This document shows positions 54,494-63,324 of a DNA stretch of 64,000 bases, piece after piece (positions within the stretch are counted from its first letter, which is position 1; each line of letters opens with the position of its first letter). The position numbers and the translations under genes are program-made. The stretch comes from Zhongshania aquimaris (lineage in GTDB: Bacteria > Pseudomonadota > Gammaproteobacteria > Pseudomonadales > Spongiibacteraceae). The stretch is from positions 1-64,000 of the forward strand of contig NZ_JAHWDQ010000007.1 in the NCBI RefSeq assembly GCF_019312595.1. Reading direction: 5' to 3'. The notes beneath the pieces were generated by a model. That model made no database searches, had not been told where the DNA came from, and was given only the letters and a program-made list of their open reading frames with translations.

Positions 54494-55830
54494 TGAAACA
54501 TCGAAACCGTATTTTAGCGCTGGGCCTTTGCTGTGCAAGCACACTCGTCGCTGCCAGTGATGATTTATTAGCCACCGATGATTTTGCATTTGACACCAGT
54601 GAAATAGAGGTATCAAAGCCGCACTGGACGGATGGTTTCAAAACCACCCTGGAACACAGTCACACTCAAATTCCAGCCGAACCGAACCGCGAGCAAAGCA
54701 GTGTGCGGCTGGAGTACGAAAGCAATATTGCCGATGGCTGGTATGCAAAACTGGACACTCGCTATCGCTACTTTTGGGACAAAGACGACCTCGCCGAAGC
54801 CCGCGGCGATGCTTATGGACGCAACAAATTACAGCGCGCCTGGCTGCAATATAGTCGAGGCGCCTGCACCGCCACCGCAGGCAGACAAACCTTAATCTGG
54901 GGAACCGTCGAAGGCACCTTTGTCACCGACATTGTCACCCCCTTCGACTACACCGAGCAGTTGCTAACGGACTACGGCAATGTGCGATTAGCCCAAGATA
55001 TGCTGGTCGGCGAATGCTTTGTTGCCAATGCGCAAATACAAGCGTTTTACACCCCAGAAGCGGAAACGGATATTTTTCAACACCACCCTTTGAGCTTCAC
55101 CATAGCGCCAACCGTACCCGCTATTCATCTTGACCAAGACGCAAAGGAAGAATGGGGATTGCGTTATAAATGGCAGGGCGGACGCTACGATATAAGCCTG
55201 ATGTATGCCCAGCTCTATGATAATGCGGCAACGCCTGTCATTAACAATAATAGCGGCAGCGCACTTAATGACGATGACGCAAACTATCTGCCGGAAATTA
55301 TCGCGTCGCTGATGAGCACCGGAAGCCTGCCCCCAGGTATCAGTGTCGAAGCAGAACTCGCTAAGTTCGACCTCGTAGGTGTCGCCAGTACAATCGCAGT
55401 CGGTCGACTGCTGCTTAAGGCCGAAGCCGCCTTCCGAGACAATCAATTACTGCGGTTTAGCACGGAGCGAACCGAGCGCTACGATGCAGCCTTAGGTTTT
55501 GAATACACCACCAGCGACAACCATATATTCAATGGCGGTGTGTGGGCGACGCACCTTAAAAACGATAAACTCGAACAAAGAGATATTCAGGTCATTACCA
55601 TGGGTTGGCGCCACAGCTATTTAAATGACAACCTCGTGATGAGCGTGCTGGGAAACTGGGCGTCGAACCCCCGCTTCGCCACCGCGACGATACTGGCCGA
55701 GTACCAATGGAGTGATTATTGGAGCAGTGCCTTTGCGCTAAGCCTCGCCGACTTGGACGAGTCAAGCAAAGACCTTCCTGTCGCTTCCGCTGAAAAAGCT
55801 GCGACATTAAGTATTAAATATGAATTCTGA
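54493..55830 (+). CDS. Outer-membrane beta-barrel protein of an MMPL system
   Basis: The 445-residue protein has a signal peptide (MKHRNRILALGLCCASTLVA), many alternating strands and an aromatic C-terminus (AATLSIKYEF). The GRQTLIWGTVEGTFVTDIVTPFDYTEQLLTDYG stretch is like DUF1302-type porins, which accompany MMPL and LolA-like proteins. It probably provides the outer-membrane passage. Its 3' end overlaps the start of the TetR gene by 11 bases. Confidence 0.78.
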   Translation: MKHRNRILALGLCCASTLVAASDDLLATDDFAFDTSEIEVSKPHWTDGFKTTLEHSHTQIPAEPNREQSSVRLEYESNIADGWYAKLDTRYRYFWDKDDLAEARGDAYGRNKLQRAWLQYSRGACTATAGRQTLIWGTVEGTFVTDIVTPFDYTEQLLTDYGNVRLAQDMLVGECFVANAQIQAFYTPEAETDIFQHHPLSFTIAPTVPAIHLDQDAKEEWGLRYKWQGGRYDISLMYAQLYDNAATPVINNNSGSALNDDDANYLPEIIASLMSTGSLPPGISVEAELAKFDLVGVASTIAVGRLLLKAEAAFRDNQLLRFSTERTERYDAALGFEYTTSDNHIFNGGVWATHLKNDKLEQRDIQVITMGWRHSYLNDNLVMSVLGNWASNPRFATATILAEYQWSDYWSSAFALSLADLDESSKDLPVASAEKAATLSIKYEF

Positions 55831-56404
55831 CGAACGTAGACAAAAGATCATCGTCGCAGCCATAGAGGTCTTATTGGAAAAAGGCGTCGCGGCCAGCCGT
55901 ATGAATGACTTTGTCAGCGCCTCGGGCTTGAGCAAAGGCGGTGTTTATCACCACTTCGACAGCAAGGAAAACCTACTGATTGGGGTACTGGAGCACTTAA
56001 TGGGCAACGTCCTCGATCCAGTCAATATGCAAATTGATACCACGCAATCCGCCTATCTGCAATTACAGGGAATGATCATCAGTCGCGAAGAAATAATGAT
56101 TGAAATGAGTGCTTACAATCAGATTTTTTTAGACTTCTTTGTTCAAGCCAGATCGCTACCGATTTTCAGAGAGAAAATTAACTCCCAATATATCGTCGCA
56201 CACACCCATATCGCCAAACTGATTCAACTAGGTATTAAACAGGGCGAATTTAAAGCCGCCACTGACGCGGACGCCATTGCAGCAGGTCTCCGTGGGGTAT
56301 TTGACGGTATTGGTATTGCGCTCTCTATTGCGCCTGAGAAAATCAATTTTCCTCACTCTGCTATTCAAAGTGCGCTGGCATTAATACGCGGCATTACTAA
56401 ATAG
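55820..56404 (+). CDS. TetR-family regulator
   Basis: The 194-residue TetR has an N-terminal HTH (RRQKIIVAAIEVLLEKGVAASRMNDFVSASGLSKGGVYHHFDSKENLL) and a helical ligand-binding part. It overlaps the barrel gene by 11 bases, so it is made from the MMPL operon and probably feeds back on it. Confidence 0.9.
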   Translation: MNSDERRQKIIVAAIEVLLEKGVAASRMNDFVSASGLSKGGVYHHFDSKENLLIGVLEHLMGNVLDPVNMQIDTTQSAYLQLQGMIISREEIMIEMSAYNQIFLDFFVQARSLPIFREKINSQYIVAHTHIAKLIQLGIKQGEFKAATDADAIAAGLRGVFDGIGIALSIAPEKINFPHSAIQSALALIRGITK

Positions 56405-56422
56405 CGACGCACCGATAGTTAC

Positions 56423-56887
56423 TTAGCCGCGACCACCCATTTGTATCCAGCGCTCCTCAGTCATCCATGTATATTCCAAATAATGTCCAAGCAAGGCGCG
56501 AGCATCCAGGTAAATAAATTTGAGTGCGTCATTGCCACCCTCTAGTACAACTGGGAATGGCTGTTGATCTACGCGCTGTCGAAATTCATCCCAATCATCT
56601 ACGCGCATGCAAATGTGGTGGAAATGCGCGCTGTCATCATTTCCCAAAGCATCCTGATATAAATCGACATCACCCGCTATGGGTTGAATGATCTCGTACT
56701 GCAAATCATCTACCCATAACAACGCCAATTTAGTACTAATACTGTCTTGACCTTTTGGCGTCCAAACATCGACAGTCACCTCAGTTTGAATTTGTTTGCG
56801 AATGGCAGAGCACGCTTGAAGTTCAGCTACCGTCCTATCTATATTTCGCGTCACATAGGCATTTTGAAAGTGTTTTCCCTCTAACAT
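56423..56887 (-). CDS. VOC/glyoxalase-family protein
   Basis: The 154-residue protein has the VOC betaalphabetabetabeta pattern, with HFHHICMRVDDWDEF in the second half and the terminal metal-ligand Glu in GHYLEYTW. It is a metalloenzyme-fold protein that could be an isomerase, lyase or extradiol-type relative. It is convergent with the TetR gene at 56404. Confidence 0.75.
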   Translation of the reverse strand: MLEGKHFQNAYVTRNIDRTVAELQACSAIRKQIQTEVTVDVWTPKGQDSISTKLALLWVDDLQYEIIQPIAGDVDLYQDALGNDDSAHFHHICMRVDDWDEFRQRVDQQPFPVVLEGGNDALKFIYLDARALLGHYLEYTWMTEERWIQMGGRG

Positions 56888-57301
56888 TGAAGTCCTCCGC
56901 TTTTAAGAATTACAGGCAGTGTATTTTAATGACGCGGTTTTGCTAAGCGTCTAATTTCTGGTCGACGTACCATACTACTATCGGTCATAGGCAATTCGAT
57001 TTTGCTAAAAAAACAAGACCTGCCTTGCAAGCTCGCAACTAGCCAGAAAATCTTTATCGTAGCCCCGTAATTCTTTTTTTATGCGCTTCACGGTTTATGG
57101 CTTGCGGGGTTAGATGAGAGTCAAAGCTTAGTATAAAGAGCGAACGGTGAACAATCTCAAACACCTAGTTCAGCGACGTTTAACTGGATGCCTACTATTG
57201 AGAACACAAAATGGGATGCGGTTCAAACCTGTGCTGCGATGGACTGCTGATAAGCAGCGAGAGTAACAGTGTTGGAGCGAAGGCGCCTAACCCGAGGTCG
57301 G
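56888..57301. other. Intergenic region, no gene supported
   Basis: About 414 bases between two minus-strand genes. Short ORFs here have no coding character, and I see no terminator with strong arms and no repeat. The base composition is more AT-rich than the flanking genes. Confidence 0.5.
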
Positions 57302-57898
57302 CTACTTTACGAGAAGCCCACCAATCATCTGTGTCACAACATCTATAGCTTCAGCTCGCACTTTGTCGGAGTAGCCGGACCGCCCTGCTGTGATCGCGGC
57401 GTCGGTCAACGTTGCATGGATCACACTACTCACCAGCTCTGCATTGTTGATCTTGAGCATGTCTGCGGCGATAAGTGCCTCAACACTGTCGCGTACAATT
57501 GCGAGAGTGTTTTTCTCCTCGATTTCGCGCCAACGTGTCCAGCCCAGAACGCCGATAACTTCGTGCAGCGGGACCAGCGGCAACGCGGTTAGCCGGCTGA
57601 AATCGAAAAATGCCTCGCACTGAGCAAGCACGCGTTTCCAGACATCGCTTTCCTCGGCGCTGGCATTTGAAACTAAGCGCGTGAGCTCTACGCACTGCTG
57701 CTCGAATATCGCCGCATAAATCTCAGTCTTGTTACTGAAGTGATGGTAGATAGCCCCCTTGGTCAGCCGTGCTTCACCGGCGATTTGATCAAGCGAAGTG
57801 GCTTGAAAGCCATGCAACGTAAACAGACGACGCGCCTCTTTCATTAAGGCTGCCCGTGTTTGCGCGGCAAATTCTTGACGTCTACTTGTATTTGACAT
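57302..57898 (-). CDS. TetR-family regulator
   Basis: About 198 residues. It has the HTH (ARRLFTLHGFQATSLDQIAGEARLTKGAIYHHFSNKTEIYAAIF) and a C-terminal ligand domain. ATG at 57898 (MSNTSRRQE) is preferred over the frame start at 57916. It is divergent from the alpha/beta hydrolase gene with under 60 bases between start codons, and a palindrome lies there, so it probably regulates both genes. Confidence 0.9.
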   Translation of the reverse strand: MSNTSRRQEFAAQTRAALMKEARRLFTLHGFQATSLDQIAGEARLTKGAIYHHFSNKTEIYAAIFEQQCVELTRLVSNASAEESDVWKRVLAQCEAFFDFSRLTALPLVPLHEVIGVLGWTRWREIEEKNTLAIVRDSVEALIAADMLKINNAELVSSVIHATLTDAAITAGRSGYSDKVRAEAIDVVTQMIGGLLVK

Positions 57899-57928
57899 AC
57901 TGATAGAATACAGCATACTTTAGGTATG
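57892..57928 (+). promoter_or_regulatory. Hydrolase promoter with TetR-type palindrome
   Basis: TTGACA (57892-57897) and CATACT (57914-57919) are spaced by 16 bases. The palindrome CATAC-N5-GTATG (57914-57928) covers the -10 and start region. Its overlap with the first in-frame ATG (57926) favours translation from 57953. Confidence 0.55.
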
Positions 57929-57952
57929 TGGAATTTTAATCCGGTAAAAAAC

Positions 57953-58891
57953 ATGAACAATCAAGCACCCGCGGACGAAGACGTCCAACTGAAATGCGAA
58001 GACGGCACGTATCTTGACGCCAACATATCACGGCCGGCGGCGGGTATGCCGTTACACGGCAGCGTTGTTATTGCCGGTGCTTTAGGCGTCCCGCGACGCT
58101 TTTATCAGGCACTTGCTAATTTTCTTAGCTCAAACGGATATGCGGTTTTACGCTTTGACTATCGCGGGATCGAGGGCTCCGGACCGAGTCAACGCGGTCG
58201 AGATGTCCGGCTGTATGACTGGGGGCGATACGACATTGATGCGGCCCTGGCCGCCGGCCAGAAGTTGAGTTCTGATCGACATTTCATGATTGGCCACAGT
58301 TGTGGTGGGCAATTGCTCGGACTGGCCCCGAGTGCCGCTCACCTTGACGGTGCGATTTTTGTAGCGTCAACTTTAGCTAATCCGGACTTGTATCCAGCGC
58401 CGGCCCGCTATGGGCTGCGCATGATGTGGAATGCAATCATCCCGCTAGTTTCATTCGGGAGAGACAGGTTTCCCGCTCGCCGCCTAGGGTTTTCGAATGT
58501 CGACATTCCCTCCGGAGTGATGAGCGAGTGGGCTCGCTGGGCCCGAGGGGATGCTTATCTATTTTCCCAGCGATTTGGCTTAGATTTATCTAGATATAGC
58601 GCGCTCAATATTCCGCTGCTTTCTTTTAGCTTTGAAGACGACAGCTACGCTTCTGTGGCTGCTATTAACGGTTTACTCAATAAATTCCCCACCTGTGTAG
58701 TGGAAAATAGATACTTTGCTAGGGATGAACTGCCTATTGGAAAAATTGGCCATTTTGGTTTTTTTCGCGACAAAGCTAAAGAGACCCTATGGCAACAAAC
58801 ATTGGATTGGTTATGGCTAGAATCCAGCCCGCAGAAGGTCGTCGCAGCGCATGAAAACGCAAGCACGCCATCAGCCGACCAAACCCCATAA
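57953..58891 (+). CDS. Alpha/beta hydrolase
   Basis: About 312 residues. The nucleophile elbow GHSCGG is near residue 114 (Ser116), and the oxyanion region GALGVPRRFYQ and RFDYRGIEGSG are present. The terminal catalytic His is probably in GHFGFF. It resembles cytosolic acyl/ester hydrolases of the DUF-type YheT/serine aminopeptidase-like group. The start at 57953 is chosen because a promoter and operator overlap the ATG at 57926. Confidence 0.85.
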   Translation: MNNQAPADEDVQLKCEDGTYLDANISRPAAGMPLHGSVVIAGALGVPRRFYQALANFLSSNGYAVLRFDYRGIEGSGPSQRGRDVRLYDWGRYDIDAALAAGQKLSSDRHFMIGHSCGGQLLGLAPSAAHLDGAIFVASTLANPDLYPAPARYGLRMMWNAIIPLVSFGRDRFPARRLGFSNVDIPSGVMSEWARWARGDAYLFSQRFGLDLSRYSALNIPLLSFSFEDDSYASVAAINGLLNKFPTCVVENRYFARDELPIGKIGHFGFFRDKAKETLWQQTLDWLWLESSPQKVVAAHENASTPSADQTP

Positions 58892-59292
58892 GATTAATGA
58901 TACGTAGATAACTGCTAGGCTCGTTTCGATCTGGCACAGATTTACTGCTAGTACTTGGCGCTAAAGCCAGTCAAATTTAATGATTAAAACAGCGTTCGGC
59001 TTCTGATTATTGACCTAGTCATCATCAGAATCCCTGCAGCGTATAATCTAGCCTCAAATCTAATACTTAGTAAAACGATATCGTCGAAGCCAACTACCGC
59101 TTTTTTAACCCTGAAATTTACACGCTATTAATCATAAGCCAAATAAACATATTTGTGTCGCCCAAGAGGCTTGCACTATGTCATAAGACACGGAATACAA
59201 ACTGTCGCACCTGCCTATACCACATCCAATTCACACAAATGAACGTATTGACCAAATAGTCAACTAAATCATATCCCCCCGAGGAGAGACTC
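58892..59292. other. Intergenic region, no gene supported
   Basis: About 400 bases upstream of a secreted protein gene. An inverted repeat TTGAC (59248-59252)/GTCAA (59259-59263) lies shortly before that gene's ribosome site and could be an operator. Nothing else is recognised. Confidence 0.5.
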
Positions 59293-59835
59293 ATGAAACG
59301 AATGATCCCCGCACTGCTGCTCGCCGGCGTGGCCGGCACTAGCTGGGCCCAGATTCCACTTGGCTCCCTCAGCGGCAGCGCCCTCAGCCCGAATATCTTG
59401 CTCAGCAGCTTTAACAATATTGACGATGCGACAAATGCGCTTGTTAGCGGAGACGGCTATCGAGGGGATGGCATGCGGGGCGCACTACTGGCTGCGCTAA
59501 ATCCGGACGGCACAGATGGAGGCAATGTGACCCAGGGCTTCAACAACGGAAACCCCGCACTTCAGGGCTTTGCACTGAAATTAGTCAATGGCACTCCCGC
59601 CTCGCCTCTCGCAGACGCGTATGTATTGGGCACCGACATGGTTTACGATATTCTGCTCCCGGCCTATCTGCAGATGGACGAGCCGACTGCAATGCTGGTC
59701 GCAGCGGGTGAACCGCTCACCCGTCCGCTTTACGAAACGCTAATGGGCGCCATGTTCAGCATTGACTTGAACTTCGAAGGGAGCGGCCTGCCAAGCCTGG
59801 GTACGGGAAGCCCACTTGACGGACTACCGCAGTAG
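59293..59835 (+). CDS. Secreted protein of unknown function
   Basis: The 180-residue protein has a signal peptide (MKRMIPALLLAGVAGTSWA, cleaved before QIP) and a strong ribosome site (GAGGAGAG). The mature part is Gly/Asn/Leu-rich (SGSALSPNILLSSF; GNVTQGFNNGNPALQGFALKLVNG; PLADAYVLGTDMVYDILLPAYLQM) with no Cys. I recognise no family. It stands alone, flanked by a 400-base gap and a terminator, so its role cannot be inferred. Confidence 0.75.
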   Translation: MKRMIPALLLAGVAGTSWAQIPLGSLSGSALSPNILLSSFNNIDDATNALVSGDGYRGDGMRGALLAALNPDGTDGGNVTQGFNNGNPALQGFALKLVNGTPASPLADAYVLGTDMVYDILLPAYLQMDEPTAMLVAAGEPLTRPLYETLMGAMFSIDLNFEGSGLPSLGTGSPLDGLPQ

Positions 59836-59985
59836 CTCCGCGAGCTGACTAGTGGTCCGCCGACTTCCAGCCGCACTCATCAAACCGCTTATCTACAGCC
59901 TTACAAGTGAGCACGCTGCTTATTGCAAATTGTATATAACGGTGTACCGACGTCGTTCCGTAATATCTATCAACTGGCCTATGTG

Positions 59986-60025
59986 ATAAAGCCCTGCATT
60001 TTTTTGAATAAATGCAGGGCTTTAT
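59986..60025. terminator. Bidirectional rho-independent terminator
   Basis: Perfect 15-base arms ATAAAGCCCTGCATT (59986-60000) and AATGCAGGGCTTTAT (60011-60025) flank a 10-base loop, with T-rich and A-rich flanks, between convergent genes. Confidence 0.9.
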
Positions 60026-60082
60026 TATTTTGAGGCTTGACTAAAAAAACAAACCTCGTTTTCAATACTGATCCAAACTACG

Positions 60083-61513
60083 CTATTCAGTAGCTGGTAC
60101 AAACCCCAAAATACCCTTAATTTCAAGGTATTCAGTAAAGCCGTGCTCACCCCATTCACGACCATTTCCACTCTTTTTATAGCCGCCAAACGGACAGTTA
60201 AAATCAAAGCCGTCATTGATCGATACCCAACCCGTGCGCATACGGCGAGCCACGTTTTGACAGGTCTGCAAATCGGCACCGTAGACGCCACCAGCCAAGC
60301 CGAAGTCGCTGTCGTTGGCGATCGCGATGGCGTGATCTAAATCGTCGTAGCCAATAATCACTTGCACGGGGCCGAAAATTTCTTCCCGTGCAATGACCAT
60401 TTCATTTGTGACATTCGCAAATACGGTGGGCTTAACATACCAGCCTTTGTCCAAACCCTCTGGACGCCCAGGACCACCAGCAACAAGCGTGGCGCCTTCA
60501 GCAATACCCTTTTCAATATATTGCTGAATAGAGTTGAACTGACTTTTCGATACCACTGGCCCCATCGCAAATTCGCCCTTGGGGTCGCCTACTGTCACTT
60601 GTTCTGCTGCCGCCTTACCCGCGACAATCGCCTCTGCCATACGCGCCTTGGGCACTAACATACGCGTCGTGGCACTGCAGGTTTGACCTGAGTTCATCAT
60701 CATGCCACCCACGCCTTTACCGACATTTGCGGCGAACTGCTCGTCGTCCAAGACAATCAATGCGCTCTTGCCACCTAGCTCCTGAGTAACACGTTTCACC
60801 GTATCAGCGGCGTTTTTTGCCACTTCAATACCAGCAAATTCCGAGCCTGTGATAGACACCATATCAACTTGCGGATGACGTGAGAGCTCGGCGCCGATCA
60901 CCGAACCCTTGCCCTGCACAAGATTGAAAACACCGGCAGGAACGCCGGCTGCGTCCATAATTTCCGCGAATATTTGCGCGGAAAAATGCGCTTCTTGAGA
61001 AGGCTTCAACACTACCGTGCAGCCAGCAGCCATTGCCGGAAAGACTTTCACTGCAATTTGATTAATGGGCCAGTTCCACGGGGTAATCATGGCACAAACG
61101 CCAATTGGCTCATGGCGAATCATGGTCTGGCCACGCAGCTCTTCAAACTCGAAATTCTTCAGTACTTCAATCGCCGTCGCTAAATGACCACCACCAAGCG
61201 CAACGTGAAAACCCTGGGCAAGTGCCATCGGCGCGCCCATTTCGTCACTGATCGCGCTGCCAATATCTGCACTGCGCTTTTCGTATTCGCTAGCGACTTT
61301 TTCCAATACCGCTAAACGCTCTTCACGACTGGTTTGCGACCAGCTATCAAACGCTTTGCGGGCAGATTTAACAGCGCGATCGACATCAGCAATATTACCC
61401 AGTGCAATTTTCCCTGACACGGCTTCTGTTGCCGGATTAATGGTTTCAACCGTGGTCATTTCCAACGGTTCGACCCACTGACCATCGATATAAAATTTTA
61501 AATATTCACGCAT
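60083..61513 (-). CDS. Aldehyde dehydrogenase (NAD-type)
   Basis: About 476 residues. It has MITPWNWPINQIAVKVFPA, ELGGKSALIVLDD with the general-base Glu, NSGQTCSATTRM with the catalytic Cys, REEIFGPVQVIIGYD and a C-terminal ECGR-like region. It oxidises an aldehyde to a carboxylate. ATG at 61513 has AAGGA upstream; the frame start at 61534 overlaps the region just after the ThDP gene stop. It lies 26 bases downstream of the ThDP gene, in the second Rieske-ThDP unit, so it may remove an aldehyde product. Confidence 0.92.
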   Translation of the reverse strand: MREYLKFYIDGQWVEPLEMTTVETINPATEAVSGKIALGNIADVDRAVKSARKAFDSWSQTSREERLAVLEKVASEYEKRSADIGSAISDEMGAPMALAQGFHVALGGGHLATAIEVLKNFEFEELRGQTMIRHEPIGVCAMITPWNWPINQIAVKVFPAMAAGCTVVLKPSQEAHFSAQIFAEIMDAAGVPAGVFNLVQGKGSVIGAELSRHPQVDMVSITGSEFAGIEVAKNAADTVKRVTQELGGKSALIVLDDEQFAANVGKGVGGMMMNSGQTCSATTRMLVPKARMAEAIVAGKAAAEQVTVGDPKGEFAMGPVVSKSQFNSIQQYIEKGIAEGATLVAGGPGRPEGLDKGWYVKPTVFANVTNEMVIAREEIFGPVQVIIGYDDLDHAIAIANDSDFGLAGGVYGADLQTCQNVARRMRTGWVSINDGFDFNCPFGGYKKSGNGREWGEHGFTEYLEIKGILGFVPATE

Positions 61514-61539
61514 GGTTGTTATCCTTATTTGCAATACGA

Positions 61540-63276
61540 TTAATACGCTACGTCTGCTGCATCAGCGCCGTAGCCCGGTTTAAAATCGGTATACCAAGAT
61601 TTAAACTCTTCGTAGTTTGGTGCATCCATCGCGTTGGCAACCGGATCAATCGGTACATGTATCACCGTCGGTTTACCACTGGCGATTGCCGCTTGCACAG
61701 CGGGCGCAATATCTTGCTCGCGATCCACATATACCCCTTCTGCACCAAAGCCCTTTGCAATAGTGTCAAAGCGCACACCACTACCCCAGTGGGCTTCGGT
61801 TTCTGGAGAGTCTGGGCCTACCTGCTTCCGCCAGCACCCCACTTCCAAGCCCCAGGCATTATCGACCCCGACAATTGCGACGATTGGCAAGTTTTTGCGC
61901 ACGGCGGTCTCTAATTCGGCGATATGAAACATAAAAGACGAATCGCCGGTTACCAGCACGACAGGGCGACCCGGTGCCGCGATTGCCGCGCCCACTGCGT
62001 ACGGAAGCCCCGTACCAAGATGGCCGGTATTCTGGTTCCACACTAAATCACTTGGTTTGTACTGACTGTAGGTCCAACCGAAAATGGTGACAGAACCACC
62101 ATCTGCGGTGAACACGGTGTTGTCTGGCAAGGTCCTTGTCGCTTCAACGATAAAACGCGCAGGATGAATCTGCTGACCGCCGCTGGGCACTTCTGCCAAC
62201 AACTTGGCTTTAAAGCTTTTCTGCAATTGCTTCCAGCCTTCGAATTCTGCCGAGGACTTCCGTGGCGTGTCTTTCATGGCAGAAACTAACTGGGGAACGA
62301 TGTCGCGCAGGTCACCGACCAGAGGAACGTCGATAGGACGGTTCACACCAAAGGCCATGGTATCGCGTTCAATATAAATCCATTTACGCGTCGCATCCTT
62401 TTTAGCCCAGTGGCGACCAATACCCATATGCAAGGGTTCGCCCAACTCGGTGCCAATGGCAATACACAGATCAGACTCTTCCGCCGCTGCGACACCCGCA
62501 GGCGAAAAGCCGTAGGCAAAGGTGCGGTCTTCCATACCTTTGATGGTCATGGCGCAGCCTGAGGTTTGCAAAATGGGGCAGTCCATCAACTTCGCCAACT
62601 CACCGACAATGGTGTGGGAGCGCGAGGTGAACATTCCCTGCCCGACGAGTAATATCGGATTTTTCGCTGCGCGCATTAACTCCGCCGCCTTTTCAATCAT
62701 CGGCGCGCCTGCGGGCTGCTGGGTCAAACGATATTGCTCCGCTGCCAATACCGGCTGCCAATCGCGTATTTCATGAATCACACTCAAAGGTAATTCGACA
62801 TAGGCGGGACCGGGCTTGCCCGTCATCACCTGCCGAATCGCTTCGCGAACAACTTCGTCAACTTGATCGGCATCCTCAACAATACCCACATACTTCATCA
62901 TAGGCTTAAATTGGCTAACCTGATCCATAAACTGGATACGGCCTTTGCGCACGCGCTGATAGGCAATACTGGAACGCTGGCCACCAAAGAAGATGGTCGG
63001 CGAATTTTCTTTGGCGGCAACAATCATCGCCGCAGCCAGATTTGAAATGCCGGGGCCCTGGGTGCCAAAACACACACCGGGTTTGCCAGTCATTCGCGAC
63101 CACGCATCCGCCATAAAGCCACCGGCCTGCTCGTGATGTGGCGCAACCACACTCCAACCGCGCTGCTCCGCGAGCATTGCCATATGAATAAAGCCAGGGT
63201 CCGGAATACCGAACAAGGTATTGATGCCCTCAACTTCAAGTAAATCTACAATGCGCTCATAAACAGGGACCGACAT
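61540..63276 (-). CDS. ThDP-dependent enzyme, acetolactate-synthase-like (module 2)
   Basis: About 578 residues. Catalytic Glu49 is in PHHEQAGGFMADAWSR, GIPDPGFIHM is present, and the PP domain has GDSSF...DNAWGLEVG. It is clearly paralogous to the enzyme at 35251 (YERI, GIPDP, RVRRGRIQF/RVRKGRIQF, NAWGLEVG) but keeps the GDS triplet that the other has as SDS. ATG at 63276 with GGAG six bases upstream is preferred over 63300. The Rieske gene stop is 48 bases upstream. Confidence 0.9.
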   Translation of the reverse strand: MSVPVYERIVDLLEVEGINTLFGIPDPGFIHMAMLAEQRGWSVVAPHHEQAGGFMADAWSRMTGKPGVCFGTQGPGISNLAAAMIVAAKENSPTIFFGGQRSSIAYQRVRKGRIQFMDQVSQFKPMMKYVGIVEDADQVDEVVREAIRQVMTGKPGPAYVELPLSVIHEIRDWQPVLAAEQYRLTQQPAGAPMIEKAAELMRAAKNPILLVGQGMFTSRSHTIVGELAKLMDCPILQTSGCAMTIKGMEDRTFAYGFSPAGVAAAEESDLCIAIGTELGEPLHMGIGRHWAKKDATRKWIYIERDTMAFGVNRPIDVPLVGDLRDIVPQLVSAMKDTPRKSSAEFEGWKQLQKSFKAKLLAEVPSGGQQIHPARFIVEATRTLPDNTVFTADGGSVTIFGWTYSQYKPSDLVWNQNTGHLGTGLPYAVGAAIAAPGRPVVLVTGDSSFMFHIAELETAVRKNLPIVAIVGVDNAWGLEVGCWRKQVGPDSPETEAHWGSGVRFDTIAKGFGAEGVYVDREQDIAPAVQAAIASGKPTVIHVPIDPVANAMDAPNYEEFKSWYTDFKPGYGADAADVAY

Positions 63277-63324
63277 ACAAAACTCCAACATTATTTGCAT
63301 CGGCAGCAGCCGACAATGGCAGGC

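Noticed and set aside
57281-57320. Second attC site (GCCTAAC core)
   Set aside because: No complementary L boxes or second core site follow, and there is no foldable hairpin.
57269-57592. 107-codon + strand ORF over the TetR gene
   Set aside because: It is a shadow of the TetR coding frame with no family features.
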